Below are positions 15,946 to 25,705 of a stretch of DNA of 64,000 nt, piece after piece. Both the position numbers and the translations under genes were made by a program. A model generated the notes under the pieces. The model was given only the letters and a program-made list of their open reading frames with translations, searched no databases and was not told the origin of the DNA. The first letter of the stretch is position 1. Every line of letters starts with the position of its first letter. The stretch is from the NCBI RefSeq assembly GCF_038396675.1, contig NC_088921.1, positions 28,927,501 through 28,991,500 of the forward strand, written 5' to 3'. Source of the stretch: Hydra vulgaris (taxonomy: Eukaryota; Cnidaria; Hydrozoa; Anthoathecata; Hydridae).

Positions 15946-18583
15946 TAGCCATACAAATTACATGCCCATACTTCATACACCACAAAAAAAAAAAAAATAA
16001 TAATAAAAAATAAAATGAATAAAAATTTTGTATTATATAATAAAATACTCTTAAACAAACAAAATTGTTCTAAAACTTAAGTATGGCAAAACCATTATAT
16101 ATTATTAAATTGGTAACTACTACAAAAGTTAAAATAATACAAAAAAGTTATTGATCACATAAATTACACAAAAAACATCCTGAAACTATTTGGCAGCATT
16201 TTTGACGAGCTGGCTTATTAACAATATGCCAATGTAGAGCAAATTTAAATATTCCATATTTAGCAGCTTTTCAATTTCTAAGTTTTTTTATTTGTAACTA
16301 AAACTATTTATTTGTAACTAAAACTGGATTTTTTTCCATTTTGGATGATTTATCTTTCTAATGTAATTTCTTAATATCGCTTTCCCGTTGTGCCCCACTG
16401 TCCCGATATGCCCCGCTCTACCCTATTTCAGTAATTTTTAAAAATATAAGTACTTTATTAAGCAATATTTCATTACTTTACTTTATTTATAACTAACTTT
16501 ATTTATAACTAACTTTATTTATAATTAACTTAATTTATAATTAACTTTATTTATAATTAACTTTATTTTAACGTTATTAACGTTTATAAAAACTTAAGTA
16601 ATATATAATAAAGATTGAAAAGTTTTTCTTAATGCAGTGCTACGAAGTTAATTGACATTAAAACGAAATCAATTGTAATTTGTTTGATTCTTTTTGACCG
16701 TAACGTAGTTTATTCAAAACTTGAGCAAGATTAGAGCTATCTTTTTTTATATCCAGTTTATGAATGTATAAATTGATAAATCAGTCTTTTATAAAAAAAA
16801 ATTGATTTACTGATTGCACCTAATGATTGTGTTTTTCTATCGTATTGAAACTTAATTCAATAGTAAAAAAGTCGCAGATAAAAGTAAAAATAATATAAAT
16901 CTTTTTATATGCTGTTTACAAAAGTTACTTTTTTTAAATCAATTTTTTCTCAAAACGTAAAATGGTGGATATTGAACATATAACATTCTGACTTTATTTT
17001 TTTGTCATGGAGTTAAATTACCATAAATAAGTGTTTTTTGGCGGTTTTCATTAAAAAAAATATATCAATACATTAAAACAGGAGTACATTTATTAGACAA
17101 TAAAACTATAACATGTTTGGGTTTTATAAAAACGATTAGCTTAACGTAAAAGCAAAATAATTTAATGAACTTATGTTAGTGAAACATTTATAAAAATATA
17201 TATTTTTAAATGTTGCAGCTTTTTAGGTTTAGATAGACAGTTAACAAACAAAAAAAAGTTAGATAAGTAAGCATTATCTTTTTAGCTTTGAAACTTTAAC
17301 TCATTGCAAAAAAAACAAGCCACCGGAATCTTTAAGCTTTGTTAACGTTTACTTATTTTTAATGCGCATGTCTTTGTAAATACAAAGAAATGCGCATTAA
17401 AAAATAAGTACACGTTAACAAAACAAAAAATGGCATACTTAAAACGGTTTAATTAAGGTGATTTTTCAAATTTGTTTTTAAATAAGATAGGAATTAGTAG
17501 ACCTTAAATTCTTTTATTTTTTAAAAACTAAGGCAATGAGTACTTGAAGTTGCTTTATACCAATGATTGCTAGTACATACTTCAAAATCTTTTGCCTACC
17601 TGAACACTAAACAACGTTTAGTGCTTAGGTAGACAATAGTTTAACTTTAAAAAGTTTATTTTTAACCTCTACAGCAAGTATTCTTTACTTATTCTAAGAT
17701 ATACAAAATAAACAATCGTTGCCACTCATAGTTATAATTTACTTTTCGAACTTTTGAAATTTTTAAACTGATCTTCTTGTTCATTAAAAACGTTTTTTTC
17801 TGGTTTTTGACTATCACTTATTTCTTTATCCACGTAATAGTAAGTGTAAATATTAGCGAAAAACGGAGGACATAATTTGAACTAGTTTCTAATTTATTTG
17901 TTGTTAAAAAACTTTATTCCAAAAAAAATTGACAGAAATATTTAAGTCACCCCATAAGCCAAAAATTAAGCAAAAGTTGGTAGAATGTCTGTTGGCATGA
18001 ATCTGATGAATCTTTCACAATTAAATGAAATGGAATCAAACAAATTAAACCCCAAATTAAAAGAGTTATTCTAAAATTAATTGGTACCAATACATCAAAT
18101 AACAACAGATCTAAATACCGACATTTGTTGCACAATAATATTAGTAAGAACAAAACGTCAAAACCAAAAAATGTAAAAAAATTATCTTGTTGTTTTTTAC
18201 ATTAAACCAAACACTAAAAATGTGTAACGGAGGATTCCACTAAAAAATTTCATTGCTGCGGGATTTCGTTGTAATCAAATATTGAGTCATTAATGTTATG
18301 TAGAGCTTATTGGTTTGACAATTCTCAGAGAAAAGATTTTAATCACGAATTAATGTTACTTTTTCTATTTTTAAGCAGACACAATCAGAACTAAAACTAG
18401 TTGATATCTCTCAAAAAATAATATAACATTACGTTTTTCATAGCAGTTTTACAACTTTTCATGCTGCTAATTTTAAAAACGGAAATGTAAGTTGGTGCTA
18501 ATATATATCAAAAATGTTTTCTATATTTTTTTTCTCAAAATTCCAAAGATAATGTTACCCCTCATAATGTAAGTTTAACGTTT

Positions 18584-18790
18584 GCGGCCGTGGCGCAGTG
18601 GTTAGAACGCTTGCTATTAAGTAGGAGATCCAGGTTCGAAACGAGCTCTGGACATATTTTCGCGTTACGGTAAGGAAGAAGGCGTGAACTTCCTGGTTAA
18701 ATGCACTTCCGCGGTGCTCTGTGACAAGACCGTTAGGACTTCTTGGGGCACCTAACATAAAAAAAAAATAAAAAAAAAAAAAAAAAAAAA
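18584..18790 (+). mobile_element. tRNA-derived SINE, copy 1
   Basis: The 5' part looks like a tRNA gene: a box-A-like TGGCGCAGTGG (18591-18601) and a box-B-like GGTTCGAAAC (18633-18642) at the usual spacing, giving an RNA polymerase III promoter. A body of about 120 bp unrelated to tRNA follows, then an A-rich tail (about 18760-18790). The other copy of the segmental duplication lacks it: TTTAACATTTACGGCAT at 36722-36738 continues straight through. A second member lies at 59144-59322. The minus-strand open frame across it is meaningless. Confidence 0.9.
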
Positions 18791-20671
18791 TTAACAGCAT
18801 AAAACATACTACTGTCAACGTTACCCCATATAGAGGTAACATTGACAGTTGAGCCCCAAAAACAAAATTAATTATCTACCAATAATATTAGATAACTAAT
18901 TAAATTCTTTATCAGTTTATGGAATATAATTATTATTAGAATTGTTGCAAACCAAATTTAGTTTGTCAGCTAAAAAAAATGGATTTTCTAAAGATGTGTC
19001 GAAACCCCACTTAGTTTTACTCAAATGTAAATAAAACTTTTTTGTTGTCGAAAACAAAAATTGTAAACCTTAAAATCAATACCAACGCTACTTCTCTAAT
19101 GATCTAAAAAGAATAATTCTTTTTCTGCGTAGCAGTGTTAGACATTCGGTGGTGCGAATATCGATTTGATTAACGATGTCTAAGCACAGTGACAATGCTA
19201 ACATCAATATCATATAAAATGTTTATAGATTATTTTTTGTCAAAATTTATTAACTACCATCATAATGAGTTAAAAAACGTTTTTAGCCTTTTAAAGGACT
19301 AAATTAGATAACGTTTTAACGATTTGTTTAGGCATATTTGCTTCTTTTCTTGAATAATAACTTAAACTTCTTATTATCTCTATAGCTTCCCTTGACTGAT
19401 TACTTGAACACGAGTTTTATAAACCTGTAAGCATATAAAAAAGTGTCTCTATAAACATGTAATGCCCTTCAATTTTATTTTTCCCTAAAAAAAACTAATT
19501 ACGCAATTTGATCTTTACTTATTTGATTCGGAATTAAATTTCTGTTTTTTATTTTGAATTTTCTGAATTTAATAAAATTTGATTTTAATGACATTTTTTT
19601 TACTATCATAAAAATGAGCATTGAAATGTTGAATGTCTTCTATTTGAAAATATTTTAACTGTGTTTTCGAATTTTCCTGCACGGTACTAAACTCAAATAC
19701 AAAAAATATACCTATTGAATAATCAAAATACAGATAAATGCCAAAAGTAATTGTCGAATTACTTTTGTCTTATTTGTTTATGATAACTTTGATTTAATAA
19801 TGTTATTTGATTTACAAATTGATATAAAAAATAATAAAAAATCCTCATTGTGTCATGTTAAACGCATTATTAAAGTGGTTTTATTTGCCGTTTTCAGTAA
19901 TAAAATAAACCTATTTTCCTCAAGTGTTAGCTCTTTTTGTTAATGTAATAGTGTTAATTAACTTAAGTCAATAAATCATTTGCCGCCCGTTTTGTATTTG
20001 TAATCGCCAAAAAATAATTAGTTCATTAAACTATTTGTGATACAATAAAAGTATGAAAAATTTAATATTATATTGTTAGAAAACTACCTTTTTTATTTTG
20101 TAATAGGGAGCAACAACGATATAAAAATTCTTTTGTATCTTTGCTTTTTTTACCCAATACATTTTTTAGTTATTTTACTTAATTATTCAATAATTTTATA
20201 CAACAAGAATTTTAAGATAAAAATCGTTATACAGTAAAAAAATATAACAAAATATACAGTTATTTTATATTTTTATACAAAAATAAAAACAAAAATAAGA
20301 ACGCGGAGACTCGCTAAAGTTCTTCAGGTCTTTTCAACAAGAACCGCTCGTGAATATTAATATAAAGTTCACATGAAATATAAAATTAAGAAAAACAAGT
20401 TAATGTCGTAGTAATAGTTAACGAAAACATAAGTTTCCTAAGAATATATAGATAATATTGGTAAATAGAAATTCTCGATACTTTTATATATAAATACAAA
20501 AATATTTTAGAAAGTACTGCTTTCATAAATACTTAAGATGTGGATCAGATATACTATTATATATTACTTTAGGTAATGAGCTTCATTTTCATTTTCAAAA
20601 AAACATAAAAATATAAAAACATGTCTTTAAAAGATAAAACAATTTAGTTTTATCTTGAATGCAAGATTATT

Positions 20672-21503
20672 TCATTCATGTGAAAAGTCAAATTTTTTCA
20701 CAACTGTTTTGTTCCAAAGAAAAGCTCCTCGAAATAAAATACATGACTTTTCGAAATAACTTAGTAAATAAGGTTTCCGAATTAAATTACCATTTCGTAA
20801 AATGATTTTTTTTTTATCTTTCAAGGTATATAGATTATGAAAAGAAACAGGAGATTCGTTATTTTTACATTTGTCCATAAAACAAAGAATATTAAAAAAT
20901 ATTCAGCTGATAAATAATAAGAATTTTTATTTGAAATAATAACGGTTTGGCAGGAGCAAATCGATTTTAATAAATGAAAAGACGAGCAACATGCTTCTGC
21001 TGACAACAATAATTAAATAAATGAAATGACGAGCAACATGCTTCTGCTGCGTTAACCTGTATTTATTTAAAGCATTTCTAGCTTTGTACATAACTCCTAT
21101 ATTTCGAGAATTTTTGTTGTACAACAAATCAATGCGCTACTTCTAACTATGGTTTTCATGATTCCTAAAAAGTTAGCAGTTGGTTCTCTTTTTATTTGAA
21201 TTTTTTTCATTAAATTTGAGGCTTTAGTTGTATTACTGTAAACTAACTGTTTACGGTTGCTAAAATAAGTTTTAAGTATCATTAAAACATTTCCCTTAAA
21301 TCAATAACATTCAATTTTTTTGAATAGGATTTTGTGGTCAATGGTATCAAAAGCTTTTGATAAATCAATGAAAACACCAACGTACATTGAGATTTTTCAA
21401 AAGATTCAGCAATATTGCGGGTAAATTGGAGTATAGCGTGTTCGGTTGTATTACTTTTTTTAAATCCGTTTTGATTATGATACAGTATCCAATTTGAAGT
21501 CAA
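20672..21503 (-). pseudogene. APE-type LINE (CR1/L2-like) ORF2 fragment, in duplication copy 1
   Basis: Minus-strand frames give NGFKKSNTTEHAILQ (RT motif region, 21282-21503) and, after frameshifts, RNIGVMYKARNAL and a C-terminal block RGAFLWNK typical of the ends of APE-type LINE ORF2 proteins. The middle of the RT, including the catalytic FADD motif, is missing here: an internal deletion near 21190-21230 removes sequence that copy 2 keeps at about 39130-39450. Inactive remnant. Confidence 0.75.
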
Positions 21504-22166
21504 AAAGTAGAAACTTAATGCACATAAAATGACTTTTAAAATCTGTTGATACTATTATATTTCTTCGATTTTTGTTAGGTTTTATTTTTGTATTAAAAAA
21601 AAAACATTATTTTATACCTTGCCCCCAGCAACAGAACAACTTGAGCTAACTAGACTAGTCATTGAAAAACTAATCAAATGAAATCAATGAAAAACTGAAC
21701 AAAACTTTCAGACTTTTATTTCTTAAGCTGTAATTATTTTCAAAAGTTGCAGTTACAAAATATTGAAAATAAGTTTTAGTTTAAGCATCGGGTACAACTT
21801 GTTATTTGCCTACTGGTGTGAAGTAATAGAAAGTTATCTATTTTGCTGAACAAAATAATGAAAATTTATTTCATACGTAACTGGATTTAGTCAGTTATAA
21901 GCTTCAATTTTTACTATTTAATCCACTAAACGCTTCCCTGTATATTTTGATGTTTAAGCGTAAATAAAAGCTTAAATCTTTTGTAAAATTCCTTATCAAA
22001 GCATAAAAAAAAATAACAAAATTAAAAAGCAGTAAATTGAGATAAAATTTTAAATTGAATTTAAGGGCTAATGAAATAATAGTTGCCTGCTACGTTATAT
22101 ATTTTTTATATCCTGTCTATAATACATCTCTAAAGTGACCTATTTGGTTCAAAGACACCGAAAGCA

Positions 22167-22174
22167 TATAAATA
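22167..22174 (+). promoter_or_regulatory. TATA-like box of the poly-Asp gene, copy 1
   Basis: TATAAATA lies about 60 bp upstream of a good splice donor at 22231 and about 190 bp upstream of the start codon. The same box is at 40539-40546 in the paralogue. Transcription would then start near 22195-22205; this is inferred, not shown. Confidence 0.5.
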
Positions 22175-22230
22175 ACATGGTATTTCTACACAGCATCATC
22201 ACATTTAATTGTATTACATTCAAGATTCAG

Positions 22231-22324
22231 GTATGACATTTTAAGGTTTTCTGTTTTTTATTAACTGAAAGTTTTTATTTACTTAAGTATTCCGATGTAA
22301 TTCTTGATTATCTACTTTTTTTAG
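22231..22324 (+). other. Probable 5'UTR intron of the poly-Asp gene, copy 1
   Basis: ATTCAG|GTATGA (22230/22231) is a donor-like site, and a pyrimidine-rich tract ending TTTTTTTAG at 22324 is a strong acceptor 39 bases before the ATG. The 94-bp intron is conserved in the paralogue (40603-40696). Because Hydra is known to use spliced-leader trans-splicing, the acceptor could instead receive a leader RNA. Confidence 0.5.
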
Positions 22325-22363
22325 AGTTTATTTTATTCTGATTAGAAGTAATTCAAAGCAAAA

Positions 22364-23732
22364 ATGAAGCTAATCATTGTGGTATTAATGATGTTGGTTT
22401 GCGTGTACAGCATGAGTATTGAAAAAAATGTACCTAAAAGTCACGAATCAACAGCCAAAAAACAAGTTGCAGGTAAAATGTTTCTGCTTATTAGCAGAAA
22501 AACACTCATTTAACTGATGCTAATAAATGTTACTGTGTACACTCGCTTTATAACTAATAAGGGCTTTTCTGGGCAATGTGCAAAGTTATTAATTAGTTTA
22601 CTGTAATAAACTGGAACAGATAATATTTATTTGTGACGTACAACAGAATACACTAATAAAGTTCTTGTGACTTTTTTGTTAAAATATTTTGCATAAGAGT
22701 ACTTGACCAATGTACCCTGTCAATTATATTTTTGGAACAAACTAAAAAAAGTATAGATTAAAAATAGATATTTTGATCAGGTGTTTAAAACAATAATGCT
22801 ACATGTTATCCGTTATTATGTATTATGTCAAAACACAATTAACGTGTAAGATGGATTTCAAAAACTTTTGGTAACATATTTTGTTGCTGCGAATAAAAGT
22901 AATACATGAAAAAACAATAATGAAAAGTTGTTTTTAACTTAACCCATAAAATATTATTTCTATTTTTGTAAGCAGTATCATTTAAAAGCAAAACTTTTCA
23001 TTAACGTAACTTTATCGTTTTGTTTGCAATGTAATATAATGTTGTTAATCTTAATACCTTCAACAGCAGAAACTAAAACTGAATTGAAGAAACGTAGCGA
23101 TGGAGATGATGATGATGATGATGACGATGACGACGATGATGATGATGATGATGATGACGATGATGATGATGATGACGACGACGACGATGATGATGATGAC
23201 GATGATGATGATGACGATGATGATGATGACGATGATGATGATGACGATGATGATGAAGAAGAAGAATGCGATGAAGATGATAATGATTGCGAGAATGAAG
23301 ATAAGAAAAAGAAAAGTAAGTTTATAAAAATTTATGTTCTTATTTATTTGAGCGACTTGATTTATATTAGACCTTCACGTAATTATTATGTCAATGTTTT
23401 GAGTAACAAAATTTTTAGGCTTTTTTAGTTATTTATTCAAAGCACCTAGTTTTTATATATTTATTATTATCTAATAATTATTATTTTGAATGTCAATTAT
23501 TATCAAACCATTGTTTTTATACCTTCTAAACAATTTCAATATTTTATTTTTATCAGAAGAAAACAAAATGAAAAAAGAAAGTAAGAAGAAAATTTCAAAG
23601 AAAACAGTGTCAAAACATGCAAAGAAAAATTCTAAACGATCAATGACTGCAAAAAAGAACAGCCAAAAAAAGCAACAGAATAAAAGAGGCGCAAATCACA
23701 AAAACCTTAAAGTTAAAAGAAGCAAACTTTAA
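22364..23732 (+). CDS. Secreted poly-aspartate / lysine-rich protein, copy 1 (three coding exons)
   Basis: Coding exons 22364-22472, 23067-23315 and 23557-23732 join in phase (109+249+176 nt = 177 codons plus stop). Introns have donors CAG|GTAAAA and AAAA|GTAAGT and acceptors CAACAG and TATCAG. Residues 1-18 form a signal peptide (MKLIIVVLMMLVCVYS core). A short spacer ends with KKR at 44-46, a possible dibasic cleavage site. Residues 50-99 are 50 consecutive aspartates (23105-23254), followed by four Glu and a segment with two cysteines (104, 111). The last exon encodes a basic tail with 22 Lys and 3 Arg in 57-58 residues. The protein is therefore split into a strongly acidic and a strongly basic half. 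ATG context is AAAA-ATG, and the start is fixed by the signal peptide. I recognise no named family. Candidates, all inference: antimicrobial-peptide precursor with acidic pro-part, cation- or mineral-binding matrix protein, or a capsule or mucus component. Confidence 0.8.
23105..23254 (+). repeat. GAT/GAC tandem repeat coding 50 Asp, copy 1
   Basis: A pure run of GAY codons. The second half has a visible 15-bp higher-order period (four GAT then GAC). Two codons longer than in the paralogue. Out-of-frame open frames here (Met/Thr repeats) are artefacts. Confidence 0.95.
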
Positions 23733-23921
23733 AAAGAAAATCAACTTCTGATTTTTTAGTTATTTTGCTTTTGTAAAAATCCCTTCGTTTTTTAATATCA
23801 TGTCTATTTTTTTAGTGATTGTGTTTTTATTGTAGTTCTGCGTTATAAACGCAAGATGGAGTTTTCAATATACCCAATACTTAAATCATTCGGTAAAATC
23901 TGATTAATTTTTAAAAGCGCA

Positions 23922-23927
23922 AATAAA
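23922..23927 (+). terminator. Candidate polyadenylation signal, poly-Asp gene copy 1
   Basis: AATAAA about 190 bp after the stop codon, also present at the matching place in the paralogue (near 42289). In such AT-rich DNA this hexamer occurs often by chance. Confidence 0.3.
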
Positions 23928-25025
23928 TTCAAATGTTTGCTTACGTTAAACGTAAAATACTTAAATTCCTTGCAAACACACGAGATTAATGGGATATTAT
24001 ATTATTATAAATTCTAATTTCATTATGATCTCATCTAGATATTATAATCATAGTTAAATACATATTGGTGGTATCCTCGAAAAGGGGCCCATCAAATTGA
24101 ATGTTTTTTCAACGGCTGTCCATCCTTCTGAATATAACACTTTTTTTTCATCACCCAAGTAACTGTAGCTGTGACATCATTGACCTGATTTTTTTAACTA
24201 AAATATTGATATGCATGTTTTAATTAACAATTTAAATAGATTTGATGTAAGTGTGATGTAATCAGAGTTGTAGCAAGGATTTTGGTGCTCATGGCAAATA
24301 CATACTTCGGCGCCCTTTAACGCCAAAGTTTTTATTTTTTTGACAAAAAAAAAAAGAAGGAAACAAATACAGTAAAAATAATATGTAATTTCAAAAAATT
24401 TTGCATTGCTAATAATGTTTTTTAATGTAAACAATTAAACTTGGAACTCAGATGGTTTAAGGCTAGTCGCCGTAAACTTCGGGTTTAATTAGTTTACGTG
24501 CGGATGACGTTTTTTTTTTATCGTTCATCTTTCGCGAAAGAATTTTAAAACGCTTCAAATATAACAATGACTTTTCAACTTAAAAAAATCAGGACAAAAA
24601 AAGTTGTCTGCGCTATCGTGAATTCATAATATCATAAACATTATGAATTCATATTATTAACAATATTAACAATTTTAAATAACTCGTATTAAGGTGTCTA
24701 CCTAGAGTCGGGAATTGTTAAGGTTACTGTTAGATATTGTTAATTTCATTTTTTATTTAACTTTGGTTTAGCATCTTAGTTTCACTTATGCAAATGATTT
24801 AATGTTTTTAGCAAACATTTCTCTTAAGTTATCTAGCAGAAATAAAAAGTAATTTTTTCCTCTTTTTGATTGAGAAATATACAGCGTTCATTTTTGCCAA
24901 AATCAATCCAGCGCAAATGATTCACGCGACTAACAAAACTGAGAGTCGTGTACACTGGAATAATTTTACGTTAGGTTCAGTCTATACTAAAATATATATT
25001 TAAGTAACCAAGTTTCATAGCTTAA

Positions 25026-25127
25026 TTGGTCCATATTTAGTTAGAGGCTTTAAGTATAATTTATTTTAAAAAAATTTCTTTTATTTAAATAAATTATACT
25101 TCAAGTCTCTAACTAAATATGGACCAA
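25026..25127. repeat. Foldback (inverted repeat), ~40-bp arms
   Basis: TTGGTCCATATTTAGTTAGAG at the left (first bases from 25026) is mirrored by CTCTAACTAAATATGGACC ending at 25127, with most of TTTAAGTATAATTTATT also paired. In duplication copy 2 only the right arm is present (about 43881-43903), and the left arm is replaced by about 330 bp of unrelated sequence. Confidence 0.85.
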
Positions 25128-25195
25128 ACAGACTAATGATTATTTGTGTACTTTTTTTAATAATTAAAGTATAAGATTAGTATGAGTTTGTCTCT

Positions 25196-25379
25196 GATGT
25201 TTCTATGTGACTTTTGGACTAATTTTCATTAAACTGTGGACCGTTAAAAATTTTTTTCTTCTGATACTTGGTTTCAAAAAACAACTGTTTTTATAAGTAA
25301 TCGAGAACTATTTTCAAGTTGACAGCAAAGTCGCAACAAATGCAAAAAAAAAAAAAAAAAAAAAAAAATTAAACTTCAT
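25196..25379. repeat. Short A-rich spacer
   Basis: Contains a poly-A tract at about 25345-25369. No gene is supported. Confidence 0.5.
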
Positions 25380-25675
25380 TTATATTATTTAAGTTTAGAT
25401 GTAGCTGCTCTTCCATTATTCAGTGATGAAGTTTCTGTTTAAGAAAAAATGGAAATTGTAAATGCCTTACTAAAAAAACCATTACCAGGTGACAATAGAA
25501 GACTTGCTCCAAACAAAATTTCTACATTCTCTAAATTTTCTGTAGCTAACTTTGTTACACAATGCTCAATAAAATTGTTTGACACTCTCAATCTACCAAA
25601 AGAATTCTTGACATCGTCTCCTAAAACTTGGGCCAATCGTAATCAATATCAAAAGATTTACTTTGAAGGGTGATA
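25380..25675 (+). pseudogene. Family A C-terminal fragment
   Basis: The plus-strand translation reads AALPLFSDEVS, then after a stop EIVNALLKKPLPG, SVANFVTQCSIKLFDTLN and LPKEFLTSSPKTWA. This aligns in order with the C-terminal third of the gene at 1-1827 (LSLADRDLDTEVKNNIRNKL ... LSKVLFFLLEITKEELFLW). The fragment then stops. The complementary open frame on the minus strand is judged a shadow. Confidence 0.5.
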
Positions 25676-25705
25676 GAAATTCCATAAAAGTAATCCATTA
25701 GTTGT

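Larger units (their letters stand above)
10487..25195 (+). repeat. Large direct segmental duplication, copy 1
   Basis: Starting at TACAAGATCCTGTCAAAG (10487) and ending at about GTCTCTGAT (25195), this block is collinear with 31689-43972 in the same orientation. Shared landmarks, in order, include the TGCCCCACTGTCCCGATATG string (16390 / 33512), the CCTACCTGAACACTAAAC hairpin (17595 / 34976), a LINE fragment on the minus strand (20672-21503 / 38640-39775) and the whole secreted poly-Asp gene (22364 / 40736). Copy-specific insertions: the 4,045-bp element 11901-15945 and the SINE 18584-18790 are present only here. Divergence is uneven: most of the block differs at many positions per hundred bases, but about 21.65-24.1 kb is nearly identical to 40.03-42.5 kb. 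Confidence 0.93.

Noticed and set aside
18584-18660. Functional tRNA gene
   Set aside because: The A and B boxes are present but the segment is followed by a fixed SINE body and A tail and recurs at 59144; acceptor-stem pairing is not evident.
18555-18842. Minus-strand 95-codon frame
   Set aside because: Antisense of the SINE and its A tail; the same happens at 59113-59340.
23100-23327. Met/Thr-repeat frame overlapping the poly-Asp exon (and 41471-41692)
   Set aside because: Out-of-frame reading of the GAT/GAC repeat; only the Asp frame joins the splice sites of exons 1 and 3 in phase.
23024-23428. Starting the poly-Asp protein at the ATG at 23024 as a single-exon gene
   Set aside because: The exon 2 region has a good acceptor at 23066 and donor at 23316; the spliced model gives a signal peptide and a basic C-terminal exon and is conserved in both copies.
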